Of a stretch of DNA of 35,669 bases, positions 1 through 8,322 are shown in pieces (the stretch's first letter is position 1; every line of letters starts with the position of its first letter). The stretch comes from Sphingomonadales bacterium Ga0077557 (GTDB lineage Bacteria > Pseudomonadota > Alphaproteobacteria > Sphingomonadales > Sphingomonadaceae), in contig LNFI01000023.1 of assembly GCA_001464615.1 (NCBI GenBank), positions 1 to 35,669 of the forward strand, read 5' to 3'. The notes below the pieces were generated by a model. The model did no database searches. It was given only the letters and a program-made list of their open reading frames with translations, and was not told where the DNA came from. Made by a program: the position numbers and the translations under genes.

Positions 1-2
1 GC

Positions 3-743
3 GGTGCTGCGCGAACAGGCCGAACACATGGATGCACCCGACCGGTGCTCATCGCTGCAAAAAATGCTCTTGCACCGCAGGGGTCGTCCACACATGGCAT
101 CCTGTGGGGCCAGGAAAATGTGATGACCCGCGGTGTGCAGGCCAATCTGACGGCCGGTAAGCTGAGCTTCAGCCTTGCTTTCACCGATGGCTTTTTCTCC
201 GGCAGGTTCAACTGGTTGTCGGGTGTCGTCAGCTATGTTGACGGGCCGCACACCCTATCGGTGGTGCTTGGCGGCGCGCTTAGCAGGAATTATCGCTCCA
301 CCTTCAACACGCCACTGGTGCAGAACAACAGCACCATCCTCAACGTGATCTACAGCTATTCCGGCAGCAAGTGGCTGGTGCAGCCCTATTTCCAATATGC
401 CTGGGTGCCGGACCTACCGCTGGCGGGCACCACCAAGGCGGAGAATTACGCGTTCGGCCTGCTCGCCAAGTACAAGTTCAACGATAACTGGAGCCTGCCG
501 GTGCGCTTCGAATATATCGACAGCAACCGCCCGCGCGCCACGGCAGCAAGCTTCCTTTACGGTCCGGGCTCAAACGCCTTCACCTTCACCGCCACACCCA
601 CCTATACATGGAACCGGTTCTTCATCCGGCCGGAATTTTCCTATGTCCGTGCCAGCGGGATCACGCCTGGCGCCGCCTTTGGTCCTGCGGGCCTGAACAG
701 GGAGCAGGTGCGCGGGCGGCTGGAGTTTGGCGTGATGTTCTGA
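3..743 (+). CDS. Outer-membrane beta-barrel porin, BBP2/OmpL-like (5' truncated)
   Basis: C-terminal part of an outer-membrane beta-barrel protein; the gene begins before the window. The frame is open from position 3, and from about residue 20 after the GTG at 45 it shows alternating amphipathic strands rich in aromatic residues, such as ILWGQENVMTRGVQANLTAG and WLVQPYFQYAWVPDLP. It ends in a strand with terminal Phe (RGRLEFGVMF), the usual signal for barrel insertion. This resembles the putative beta-barrel porin-2 group common in sphingomonads. The role is probably passive uptake of small solutes; the substrate is not readable. Residues encoded before about position 100 do not look like barrel sequence, so a frameshift near the left edge is possible. 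The 3' end is followed at once by a long hairpin. Confidence 0.7.
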   Translation, partial: GAARTGRTHGCTRPVLIAAKNALAPQGSSTHGILWGQENVMTRGVQANLTAGKLSFSLAFTDGFFSGRFNWLSGVVSYVDGPHTLSVVLGGALSRNYRSTFNTPLVQNNSTILNVIYSYSGSKWLVQPYFQYAWVPDLPLAGTTKAENYAFGLLAKYKFNDNWSLPVRFEYIDSNRPRATAASFLYGPGSNAFTFTATPTYTWNRFFIRPEFSYVRASGITPGAAFGPAGLNREQVRGRLEFGVMF

Positions 744-748
744 TCTCC

Positions 749-793
749 GCCGGAGTCTGGGGATAGCGTGCGACGCTATCCGCAGACTCCGGC
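749..793 (+). terminator. Long hairpin after the porin gene
   Basis: Two 21-nt arms (749-769 and 773-793) pair with a single mismatch around a 3-nt loop. The hairpin starts 6 nt after the porin stop codon. There is no T-run after it, so it may stop 3'-to-5' decay or act as an atypical terminator. The stem is unusually long for a simple terminator. Confidence 0.6.
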
Positions 794-869
794 AAGATCG
801 GCCAGCGAACAAAACGTCGGCACGACCAGCACTGACCCGACGTTCGTCGCCTCGCTGACCGCTGCATTC

Positions 870-1728
870 GGTGCTGTCAGTCTTGTGCGAACTCGTCTCT
901 CGACGATGCAGATCGGGCTTTGGTCCGAAGGTTCAGGTGGCGAGCGATTGCCACTCGGCCAGCGCGGCCGAACGGCGCTTTTTGAATGTTTGGCGATCGA
1001 CGATGTGGCAATCACGATTGACCCGAAGGGCGGCGCAGCCAACTGATTGTGGACGTTTGCGTGAACCGAGGCGAACTTTTGCAGGGTCTTCATTCGCCTG
1101 AACCGGAGCATTGCCCGCTCCCTTCGTCGGAAGGGAAGATGGCTGTTCTCAGCCCGGTTGTTGTCCCATCGGCCCATCTCGCGACGGTCGGGATTGCCCA
1201 ACTCGCGCATCGCTGCGGGGTAGGATTTCAGCCCGTCAGTAACGATGATCTCGGCCCGGCCGCGCCGCTTCAGCGCCTTCTTCATGAAGGTGAGAGCCGC
1301 TGATTTGTCGTGCTTTTTCGTACCGTAGCTCTCGAGGACCTCGCCTTCGTGATCAACACCCCTCCAGAGGTAAAGCATCTCGCCGTTCAGCGTTACGTGC
1401 ATCGCGTCCAGGTGCCATCGCTAATGGCGAAACCCGCGCATCCGACTGATCCGTTGCCGCCGAATGTCACCAGCGGGCATTGGCCCAAACCTGTTCCACC
1501 ACATCCGAACGGTTTCATAACACAAGTCGATGCCGCGCTCGAATAGCAGGTCCTCGACATTTCGCAGCGACAGCGAAAACCGCACATGCATCAGCACCAT
1601 CAGCCGGATTACCTCAGGTGACGAGTTGAAACAGCGAAAAGGCGAGGCGGGTTTTGCTCTGGATTTGCGGCTCATGCGCGCCAGCAAGCAGCACCCGTCG
1701 CTGACTGCCACATTGGTTTGGCAGCGCC
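870..1728 (-). mobile_element. Decayed IS6-family insertion sequence
   Basis: The element carries a broken IS6/IS26-type transposase. Candidate terminal inverted repeats are GGTGCTGTCA reading inward from 870 and GGCGCTGCCA reading inward from 1728 (8 of 10 positions match), giving a length of 859 bp, inside the usual IS6 size range. The two ends resemble the GG..CTG start of IS6-family termini. An 8-bp target duplication is not seen; only ATTC is shared by the flanks (866-869 and 1729-1732). The boundaries are inferred from the weak repeat and from family length. It lies between the porin gene and trmB. Confidence 0.5.
933..1675 (-). pseudogene. IS6-family DDE transposase, broken by an amber stop and a frameshift
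   Basis: The start is ATG at 1675 (MSRKSRAKPASPF). The N-terminal part runs to RMRGFRH, where a TAG at 1421-1423 interrupts the frame; the same frame continues as RWHLDAMHVTLNGEMLYLW, so the stop replaces a codon that is usually Trp. The first catalytic Asp (WHLD), the second (VTDGLKSYP) and the Glu (NNRAENSHLPFRRRE) are all still encoded. Near 1020-1045 the frame shifts: the family tail DRQTFKKRRSAALAEWQSLA is found in the next frame and ends at the TGA at 933-935. The total of 743 nt is not a multiple of three. The gene is therefore inactive unless both lesions are bypassed. Confidence 0.85.
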
Positions 1729-1739
1729 ATTCTTGATAA

Positions 1740-2420
1740 TCACACTCGGGTATATTTGAAATACCACACCTCGCGGCCTTGCCGCCGGGCTTTGCGCTCA
1801 TAGCGGGTTTCGGGCCAGTCAGCCGGGCGGGTGAGGAAATCCGCCGCGCTGCCCGCCTGCCAGGCGAAATCACGGCGCGCGTTCATAATCATCATCGACC
1901 AGCGGCAATATGTGGGGTCATCGGTGCCAAGCCTGAATTCACCACCGGGCTGCAGCTTGGCGTGGATCAGGTCGAGCGGGCCGTTGTTGATCATCCGCCG
2001 CTTGGCGTGGCGCGCCTTTCGCCAGGGGTCGGGATGGAGCAGATAGACGCGTTCCAGGCTGGCATCGGGCAGACGTTCGAGCACGGTCAACGCATCGCCC
2101 ATGTGCAGGCGGACATTGGCCAATGCCTTGTCGCGGATATGACCGAGTGCGCCGACCACGCCGTTCAGGAACGGCTCGCAGCCGATAAAGCCAGTGTCCG
2201 GGTTGGCGCTCGCCTGACCAGCGAGATGCTCGCCCGCGCCAAAGCCAATCTCGAGCTGGAGCGGGCGCGGATCGCCGAACAGCTGCGTCGCGTCGAGCGC
2301 GCCGTCTTCGGGCACCGACACCTCGGGCAGCAATTCCTCGACAAGTGCCGCCTGGCCCTGACGCAGCTTATGCCCCTGGCGACGGCCATAGAGGCGGCGG
2401 ATGGTGGTGGGATCGTTCAT
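1740..2420 (-). CDS. trmB: tRNA (guanine-N7-)-methyltransferase TrmB
   Basis: 226-residue SAM-dependent enzyme that makes m7G46 in the variable loop of tRNA; cytoplasmic. The sequence shows a class I methyltransferase glycine motif (LEIGFGAGEHL), the acidic GCEPF that binds the SAM ribose, and the TrmB-typical LLHPDPWRKARHAKRRM, followed by FRLGTDDPTYC near the C-terminus. Length is normal for the family. It is the last gene of a minus-strand run after metK and the TPR gene, and the metK-trmB closeness fits use of SAM, though each gene may have its own promoter. The decayed IS6 element begins just downstream of its stop. Confidence 0.95.
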   Translation of the reverse strand: MNDPTTIRRLYGRRQGHKLRQGQAALVEELLPEVSVPEDGALDATQLFGDPRPLQLEIGFGAGEHLAGQASANPDTGFIGCEPFLNGVVGALGHIRDKALANVRLHMGDALTVLERLPDASLERVYLLHPDPWRKARHAKRRMINNGPLDLIHAKLQPGGEFRLGTDDPTYCRWSMMIMNARRDFAWQAGSAADFLTRPADWPETRYERKARRQGREVWYFKYTRV

Positions 2421-2461
2421 GATTCGTCGCGCTTAGCGTGACACGGCAACAATGCGAAGCC

Positions 2462-4240
2462 TCAGCCGGGGTGCACGGGCGCACACCCCATTTCCGCCAT
2501 GAACGCCACGAATGCCGGATCGGTGCGGATTAGATCGAAATCGGTGTCGGTTTTGACCTTGTCACAGTCGAATTTTCCGGTGCGTTCTGCCCAAAGTTGC
2601 AACGTGGCAATTGTCTCCATGACCTGCCCCTGAATCGCAAACGCACAGCTCTTATTGAAAAACGCATCCGCGACCTGTTGACGCAGTGCGGGTTCGTCAC
2701 TGGTCCCGAAGCGGGCGATGACATCGTCATAGATTGCGATGGCGTTGGCCAGCTGGCCGAGCTGTCGTAGGGTGACGGCCTTGCAGTTGAGCGCCTTGGC
2801 TACCAAGTTGCCCAGCATGGGTAGGTCGCTGGTGCCGAAGCGGGCGATCACGTCGTCATAGTTGACGATTGCTTCGCCGGATTTGCCTTGCTGACGAAGG
2901 GCGACACCCTTGTTGACGAGCGCCTGCGCTACCTGTTCGCGCAGGGCGGGATTGTCGCTAGCAGCAAAGCGGGCGATCACGTCGTCATAGGCGGCGATGG
3001 CATCGTCAGACTTGTTCTGCTGGGTAAGGATGACGCCCTTGTTGACCAGCGCCCTCGCGAGCGGTCCGCGCAGGGCGGGATCTTCGCTGGAGCCATATCG
3101 GGCGATCAGCTCGTCATAGGTGGCGATGGCGACGTCGGGCTTGTCTTGCAGACCAAGAGCGAAGCCTTTGTTGAAGCTCACCATCGCGACCTGCTCGCGC
3201 AGCACGGGATCGTCGCTGGCGCCAAAGCGGGCGATCACATCGTCATAGGTGGCTATGGTAGCGTCGAATTTGCCTTGCAGATGAAGGGCGACGCCTTTGT
3301 TGAACAGCGCCATGGCGACTTGCGCGCACAGGGCGGGGTCGTTGTTGGTGCCGAAACGGGCAATCACGACGTCATAAGCGGCGATTTCGTCGTCGGGCTT
3401 GCCTTGCCGACCAAGGGCGACGGCCTTGTTAAAGAGCGCTTTGGCGACCCGTTCGCCCAAGGTGGGATCGTTGCTGGTGCCGAAGCGGGTGATAAGTTCA
3501 TCATAGGTGACAATTTCATCTGCGGGGCGATTCAGCTCGCCATAGGCATACGCTAGATTGAACAGCCCCACCGCGGCCGCCTCTGGATCAGCTCCGTGCA
3601 GATACAGCAGGGCACGGGCGTGATCGCGCATGGCCTGCCAGTCGGCCTTGTCGAAGCTGTCGACCAAAAGTGCTCGGAGGTCATCGAGAGTGCGTTCCGC
3701 TGGCGGCTTTTTGCGAGCGAGAGATGCGGCATCTTCGACAATCTGGCGCTCGGCCTCTGTTGCCGGCTTTTCGCCGGGCTTCAGTCCAGCGATGATTTTC
3801 GATGCTTCCGATTCTTGTACCTTGATGCTCTCAACGAGGACACGCGCATCGCGAACAAGCGCCTCAATAGCGCCTTTCTCCGAACTGACTTCGTTCTTTG
3901 CCGCCGCAACCGCTGCGCGTTCGGCGCGGAGCGAAAGCACGAGCACCGCGATCGTAATCGCAATGCCGAAGAGCCCGATCAAGGCGCTGAGCCATATCCC
4001 GATTACCTGCAACCGGGCATGTCCGGCATCGTCCAACGCCGCACGGGCCTCGATGATCTCCTTGCGCAGGACTAGATCGGCTTCGCTTTTCTCGATTGCG
4101 GTAGCGCGGGCTGTCAGTGCCGCTTCGCGCTCCGCAAGCATCTTCGCGGTAGCGGCGGGGGCTGTTTGTGGCGCGCTGCTATTCTGCGCCCACGCCGGGG
4201 CGGCGAAAAGCAATAACAATGCGGCGAGTAGTCGTAGCAT
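2462..4240 (-). CDS. Membrane-anchored tetratricopeptide-repeat protein
   Basis: 592 residues with no enzyme motif. Order: signal-like hydrophobic segment 1-18 ending AWA-Q, a charged helical stretch about 30-75 that could form a coiled coil, a membrane helix about 80-104, a second helical stretch to about 150, then TPR-like units from about 225 to 545. At least seven consecutive 43-residue units share the pattern YDDVIARFGTSD.P.L, ..QVA.ALFNKGVAL..QGK and D.AIA. This is longer than the classic 34-residue TPR and resembles the TPR arrays often found in proteins that scaffold others. The 129-bp repeats are also similar at DNA level, so copy number could vary between strains. The ligand is unknown. 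Its Shine-Dalgarno lies inside the metK terminator hairpin. Confidence 0.8.
   Translation of the reverse strand: MLRLLAALLLLFAAPAWAQNSSAPQTAPAATAKMLAEREAALTARATAIEKSEADLVLRKEIIEARAALDDAGHARLQVIGIWLSALIGLFGIAITIAVLVLSLRAERAAVAAAKNEVSSEKGAIEALVRDARVLVESIKVQESEASKIIAGLKPGEKPATEAERQIVEDAASLARKKPPAERTLDDLRALLVDSFDKADWQAMRDHARALLYLHGADPEAAAVGLFNLAYAYGELNRPADEIVTYDELITRFGTSNDPTLGERVAKALFNKAVALGRQGKPDDEIAAYDVVIARFGTNNDPALCAQVAMALFNKGVALHLQGKFDATIATYDDVIARFGASDDPVLREQVAMVSFNKGFALGLQDKPDVAIATYDELIARYGSSEDPALRGPLARALVNKGVILTQQNKSDDAIAAYDDVIARFAASDNPALREQVAQALVNKGVALRQQGKSGEAIVNYDDVIARFGTSDLPMLGNLVAKALNCKAVTLRQLGQLANAIAIYDDVIARFGTSDEPALRQQVADAFFNKSCAFAIQGQVMETIATLQLWAERTGKFDCDKVKTDTDFDLIRTDPAFVAFMAEMGCAPVHPG
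2650..3550 (-). repeat. Tandem 129-bp coding repeats in the TPR gene
   Basis: About seven in-frame units of 129 bp encode the 43-residue TPR-like units. The stretch GCGGGCGATCACGTCGTCAT (plus-strand form) and near variants recur once per unit, showing DNA-level as well as protein-level repetition. The boundaries are approximate. Confidence 0.7.
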
Positions 4241-4241
4241 G

Positions 4242-4283
4242 AAAAACGCCCCCTACTGCGCCGACTAAGGCGGCGATGGGGGC
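4242..4283 (-). terminator. Intrinsic terminator of metK overlapping the TPR gene ribosome binding site
   Basis: On the minus strand GCCCCC (4283-4278) pairs with GGGGGC (4253-4248), with a second inner stem CGCCG/CGGCG, and the 3' arm is followed by G then TTTTT (4246-4242). The run ends one base before the ATG of the TPR gene (4240). The only good Shine-Dalgarno for that gene, TAGGGGG, is the 3' arm of this stem. Confidence 0.75.
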
Positions 4284-4338
4284 ATTAATCAAGTTAAATA
4301 GGGCGTTACATCCGGATCGGAGACAATAGACCTCCGGC

Positions 4339-5559
4339 TTACGCTACCGCTGCCTTCAGCTTCTCGACCAGATCAGTGGCTTCCCAGGTGAAGGCATTGC
4401 CGTCTGCCTTGCGACCGAAATGGCCATAGGCGGCGGTCTGCTGATAGATGGGCGCGTTGAGCTTCAGATGCTCGCGGATGCCGCGTGGCGTCAGGCGGAC
4501 GAGCTGGGGCAGCACTTCCTCAATCTTCGCTTCGGAAACGGTACCGGTGCCGTGCAGATCGACATAGAGCGACAGCGGCTCGGCGATGCCGATCGCATAG
4601 CTGAGCTGGATCGTGCAGCGGCGCGCAAGGCCGGCCGCGACGACATTCTTCGCCAGATAGCGCGCGACATAAGCCGCTGAGCGATCGACCTTGGTGGGGT
4701 CCTTGCCGCTGAACGCGCCGCCGCCGTGCGGGGCGGCACCGCCATAAGTGTCCACGATGATCTTGCGACCCGTCACGCCCGCATCGCCGTCCGGCCCGCC
4801 GATTTCGAAGCGGCCGGTCGGGTTGACGTAGATTTTGGTCTCGTCAGTGATGAAGCCCGCAGGCAGCACCTTGTGGAAAACGCCGACCACATAATCGCGC
4901 AGTACGGCATATTTCTCCGGATCGCTGCCCTCGGCACCGTCGTCGCAATAGCCCGGGGCATGCTGGGTTGAAACGACCAGCGCGGTCGCGTGGACCGGCA
5001 CTTCGTTTTCATAGTGCAGCGTCACCTGGCTCTTGGCGTCGGGCTCCAGGAAGGGCGCCGCGCCCGAATGACGATCAGCGGCCATGGTTTCGAGGATGCG
5101 GTGCGAATAATAAAGCGTCGCAGGCAGCAGATCGGGGGTCTCGTCAGTCGCATAGCCGAACATGATGCCCTGGTCGCCAGCGCCTTCTTCCTTGTTGCCG
5201 CTTTCATCGACGCCCTGCGCGATGTGTGCGCTCTGGCCGTGGAGATGGTTGGCGAAATCAAAGGTCTGCCAGTGGAAGCCGTCCTGCTCATAGCCGATGC
5301 GCTTCACCGTCGCGCGGACGGCAGCTTCGATTTCCTCGCGCGAGCCCGGCGTCCATTCGCCATTCTCATACACGCCCTTGCAGCGGATTTCGCCGGCCAG
5401 AACGACACGGTTGGTGGTCGTCAGCGTTTCACAAGCGATGCGGGCATAGGGATCCTTCGACAGAAACAGATCGACGACGGCATCCGAAATCTGGTCGGCG
5501 ACCTTGTCGGGATGGCCTTCGGAAACTGATTCGGAAGTGAAGAGAAACGATGCGCGCAT
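4339..5559 (-). CDS. metK: S-adenosylmethionine synthetase MetK
   Basis: 406 residues; makes SAM from methionine and ATP in the cytoplasm. The start [20 protein letters not shown] matches the family N-terminus; an open frame runs 40 codons further upstream but that part is not conserved. Visible signatures are [32 protein letters not shown] (ATP and methionine binding region), and [19 protein letters not shown] near the active site. An AGAGGGA ribosome binding site precedes the ATG. It follows lnt with a 67-nt gap that holds a dyad operator-like site, and is followed by an intrinsic terminator, so it can be transcribed alone. Confidence 0.97.
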   Translation of the reverse strand: MRASFLFTSESVSEGHPDKVADQISDAVVDLFLSKDPYARIACETLTTTNRVVLAGEIRCKGVYENGEWTPGSREEIEAAVRATVKRIGYEQDGFHWQTFDFANHLHGQSAHIAQGVDESGNKEEGAGDQGIMFGYATDETPDLLPATLYYSHRILETMAADRHSGAAPFLEPDAKSQVTLHYENEVPVHATALVVSTQHAPGYCDDGAEGSDPEKYAVLRDYVVGVFHKVLPAGFITDETKIYVNPTGRFEIGGPDGDAGVTGRKIIVDTYGGAAPHGGGAFSGKDPTKVDRSAAYVARYLAKNVVAAGLARRCTIQLSYAIGIAEPLSLYVDLHGTGTVSEAKIEEVLPQLVRLTPRGIREHLKLNAPIYQQTAAYGHFGRKADGNAFTWEATDLVEKLKAAVA

Positions 5560-5600
5560 GGAAATCCCTCTGATTAGGCCGGAAAATAGGCCGAGAACGA

Positions 5601-5622
5601 CATATAAAGCTTTCGTTATATG
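5601..5622 (-). promoter_or_regulatory. Dyad operator-like site in the metK leader
   Basis: CATATAA (5601-5607) and TTATATG (5616-5622) are perfect inverted 7-mers around a 8-nt centre, 41 nt upstream of the metK ATG. From memory it resembles the AT-rich dyads reported for ArsR-type SahR regulators of SAM-cycle genes in Proteobacteria; that match has not been verified here, and no such regulator gene is in the window. Confidence 0.45.
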
Positions 5623-5626
5623 CGCC

Positions 5627-7249
5627 CTATCGCGCTCTTTGGCGAATGGCAACTGCCAGCACGAGCAAGCCCAAGGCAACCAACGCAGCCATTAGATTGC
5701 CAAGTCGGGCAAACAGCGTGGCGGGATGCGCCGGTGGGATCGGCAGCTCAATTGCGCCATCCCGGTCGGCGGGGATCGTGCCGAGCACGCGGCCGTCGGC
5801 ATCGATAATCGCCGATACGCCGGTCGGTGTGGAGCGGATGATCGGCAGCCCCTCCTCAATTGCGCGCAACCGCGCCATGGCGAGATGCTCAACCGGGCCC
5901 CAGCGGCCATACCAGCTGTCGTTGGAGGGATTGAAGATGAAGGCCGGGCGATGGGCTTGGTCCACGGTCTGCCCCGAAAAGATGATCTCGTAGCAAATCT
6001 GCAGGCCGACCGGCCCGAAACCGGGCAAGTCGATGGTCGCCGCCCCTGGTCCAGGCTTGAAATCAAAGTCACCGGGCACCAGCCGCGAAAGACCAAGGGC
6101 CGACATGATCGGACGGGCGGGCAGATATTCGCCCCAGGGGACCAGATGCGCCTTGTCGTACCGGCCAAGCACCTGAGCATTGGCACCGATCGCGAAGACT
6201 GAATTGGTGCCGCTGGCCAATTCTCCCTGTGCGTCGAATTGCAGGCTGTTGCCCCCGGTCATGACGATATCGCGCGGGCCGAGCTGGCCGGCGATTCGGG
6301 CAAGCGTGACCTCAGGCCTGCCCTTCCAATAATATTGGCTGGGGTAACCCTGCTCGACAAAGAAGCGCAACGCCGCCTCGGGCCAAACGATCAGCCGCGG
6401 GGCGGGGCCGGGTGTGCCGATATGCCGCTCGATCGCGGCGAGATTGGCTTCGGGATAATCGTCTCGCGGGCGCTCTTCCTGATCGAGATTGGGCTGAATA
6501 ACCCGGATGCGGGGTGCATTTGGATCCGCCGTCAGTTGCGGGGACCGAACCAGTAGCCCGCCCACAGAAAGCAAGGCAGCCGCCGCCAATACGGGGGCAG
6601 CAAAGCGCCATCGCCGCGCCGCCAGCAGCACCAGCGCGCCAGCCACCACAATTGTTAGCCCCGACAGTGCGTAGGTGCCGACCAACGTCGCCAGCCAGGC
6701 CATACCCGGCACCGGCAGCCAGATCACGCCCAGCGGGTTCCACGGATAGCCCGTCAACATCGTGCCGCGCAGCCATTCCGTCGCGATCCAGGCCGCCCCG
6801 GCGACCAGCGCAAAGCTGCCGCCGACGGGCGTTGTCTGATCGCCGGTGGCGCGCGGGCTGGCCAGCCGCCACATCAGCCCAGCCGCCAGCATCGGATAGA
6901 TCGCCAGATAGGCCGCGAGGATCGTCACGGCCGGGTAGCCGAGCCAGGCCGGCATTGCATCCTGCAGCGTGAAGGCGCGGGCGATCCAGTTGTTGCCGAT
7001 CGTGAAATGGGCAATGCCAAACAGCCAGCCGCGCCACAGCGCGGTGCGCAGCGTCGGCGCATCATGCACCAGCCATAGCCAGGCGGCGAAACAGGCCAAG
7101 GTGATTGGCCAGAGCTGCAATGGGGCAAAGCCAGTCGCGGCAACGGCACCAAGCAGGAGCGACAACAGGGCGGGGCGCTGATTCACCCATTGGCTATCGC
7201 GTGGAACGCGGGGATTTGCTAGCAGGATTGCATGATCCGGCCTTTTCAT
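5627..7249 (-). CDS. lnt: Apolipoprotein N-acyltransferase Lnt
   Basis: 540 residues if started at ATG 7249. Lnt transfers the third acyl chain to the N-terminal Cys of lipoproteins in the inner membrane. The N-terminal half has several hydrophobic helices and the C-terminal half is a nitrilase-type domain with the expected Glu-Lys-Cys triad: IVWPEAAL (E291), [12 protein letters not shown] (K366) and LQICYEIIF (C419). I chose 7249 because AGGAAAGG lies five bases before it; an in-frame ATG at 7267 and a GTG at 7186 are alternatives. The 7249 start overlaps the divergent VOC gene by 18 bp. In related genomes lnt usually follows corC closely; here an accessory block separates them. Confidence 0.95.
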   Translation of the reverse strand: MKRPDHAILLANPRVPRDSQWVNQRPALLSLLLGAVAATGFAPLQLWPITLACFAAWLWLVHDAPTLRTALWRGWLFGIAHFTIGNNWIARAFTLQDAMPAWLGYPAVTILAAYLAIYPMLAAGLMWRLASPRATGDQTTPVGGSFALVAGAAWIATEWLRGTMLTGYPWNPLGVIWLPVPGMAWLATLVGTYALSGLTIVVAGALVLLAARRWRFAAPVLAAAALLSVGGLLVRSPQLTADPNAPRIRVIQPNLDQEERPRDDYPEANLAAIERHIGTPGPAPRLIVWPEAALRFFVEQGYPSQYYWKGRPEVTLARIAGQLGPRDIVMTGGNSLQFDAQGELASGTNSVFAIGANAQVLGRYDKAHLVPWGEYLPARPIMSALGLSRLVPGDFDFKPGPGAATIDLPGFGPVGLQICYEIIFSGQTVDQAHRPAFIFNPSNDSWYGRWGPVEHLAMARLRAIEEGLPIIRSTPTGVSAIIDADGRVLGTIPADRDGAIELPIPPAHPATLFARLGNLMAALVALGLLVLAVAIRQRAR

Positions 7250-7651
7250 CTCGCCTTTCCTGTCCATGATCTCACTGCTGCGCGCGCATTTTATGGCGAT
7301 GTGCTTGGGTGTCCCGAAGGGCGCTCATCGGATCAATGGATCGATTTCGATCTGTTCGGTCATCAAATCGTCGCCCATCTTGATCCGAAGGCAAAACCCG
7401 TTGCCGTGGTCAATCCCGTTGACGGCCATGCGGTGCCGGTGCCGCATTTTGGCGTGGTGCTGACGATGGACGATTGGCAGGCGCTGGCGGATCGCGTGGC
7501 AAGGGCGCAGGTGCCGTTCGGTATTGCCCCCCATATCCGCTTTGCCGGCCAACCCGGCGAGCAAGCGACGATGTTTTTTCAGGATCCAAGCGGTAATGCT
7601 TTAGAATTCAAAGCCTTTGCTGATGATTCAATGATTTTTGCGACGAGCTGA
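7232..7651 (+). CDS. VOC-family (glyoxalase/dioxygenase-like) protein
   Basis: 139 residues with the paired beta-alpha-beta-beta-beta modules of the vicinal oxygen chelate superfamily: [20 protein letters not shown] at the start and [15 protein letters not shown] at the end. Candidate metal ligands are H6, H72 (in VPHFGVV) and E125, a two-His one-Glu set. Substrate cannot be read from the sequence; members include glyoxalases, extradiol dioxygenases and resistance proteins. AGCAGGA gives a good ribosome binding site. The gene is divergent from lnt, with overlapping 5' ends, and converges on the winged-helix gene 27 bp downstream. Confidence 0.8.
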   Translation: MIRPFHLAFPVHDLTAARAFYGDVLGCPEGRSSDQWIDFDLFGHQIVAHLDPKAKPVAVVNPVDGHAVPVPHFGVVLTMDDWQALADRVARAQVPFGIAPHIRFAGQPGEQATMFFQDPSGNALEFKAFADDSMIFATS

Positions 7652-7678
7652 AGCTTGGTCGCACCGCGCCACGCAATA

Positions 7679-8167
7679 TCAGTCGTCGTGAATCTCGATA
7701 ACGCCAATTCGGGCGAGCTGTTCGGCAGTCTTGGTGAATTCGGCGAGCAAGGGGGCGAGCATCGGCCCGAGCCCGAGTAAGTCGATCACGCCTGCCGGTG
7801 GGGTGACGCCGCCGCGACAATCCTCGATCAGCAGCCCGCGTTCGATCATCTTTTCGACCTGCCGACGAACAGTCTCACGCGGGAGGCCAGTGGCAGACGC
7901 GATGGCGTTGCGGGAGATCGGCACCACCCATTCGCGCGGCAGAATCGACGTGGCGGTAAATTGGTCGGGAATGGTGCGCTCCCGCATCAATTTCTGCACA
8001 TTGGCGACACAGACGGTCAGATAAATCAGCAATTCACTGGGGGAAATCGGCACGGTGCCCGATGTGAAAGCGCGTTCTGTTGACAGAAAGAGATTGGCAA
8101 TACCGAACATGGCGACCCGCCAATTTGCCTCCATTTTTTGAGGATTTGTGGCGATCCGCACGGTCAT
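7679..8167 (-). CDS. Winged-helix transcriptional regulator
   Basis: 162 residues. The middle part (roughly 82-116, PISRNAIASATGLPRETVRR then QVEKMIERGLLIED) is a helix-turn-helix followed by a wing, as in MarR/GntR-type winged-helix folds. The N-terminal helical part (FGIANLFLSTERAF, LLIYLTVCVANVQKL) may hold a dimer or ligand interface. No named family was recognised. It lies 155 bp downstream of the sorbosone-dehydrogenase-like gene on the same strand. Three GATA-CCCAT half-sites lie just upstream of its start and could be autoregulatory. Confidence 0.7.
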   Translation of the reverse strand: MTVRIATNPQKMEANWRVAMFGIANLFLSTERAFTSGTVPISPSELLIYLTVCVANVQKLMRERTIPDQFTATSILPREWVVPISRNAIASATGLPRETVRRQVEKMIERGLLIEDCRGGVTPPAGVIDLLGLGPMLAPLLAEFTKTAEQLARIGVIEIHDD

Positions 8168-8217
8168 GGTGTGGCGATGTTCCTCCCCGAAATCACCGTG
8201 CCCGGCGATCGTCAGCT

Positions 8218-8255
8218 GATACCCATTATGGGTCTATCGCCGTTTGATAACCCAT
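8218..8255 (-). promoter_or_regulatory. Cluster of three GATA-n-CCCAT half-sites upstream of the winged-helix gene
   Basis: GATACCCAT (8218-8226), its inverted form ATGGGTCTATC (8228-8238) and GATAACCCAT (8246-8255) lie in the 155-bp gap between the sorbosone-dehydrogenase-like gene and the winged-helix gene, 51-88 bp upstream of the latter. The first two make a 13-bp palindrome ACCCATTATGGGT. This looks like an operator, probably for the adjacent regulator. Confidence 0.4.
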
Positions 8256-8322
8256 CGAGCCGCAATCGGGCAAATGAAATGACAACGTTGCCACGCCGAT
8301 ACGGCAAGATTGGCAAATGGCG

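Noticed and set aside
2650..3550. CRISPR-like or satellite array
   Set aside because: The repeat unit is 129 bp, coding and in frame, and the spacing has no spacers; it is the TPR gene.
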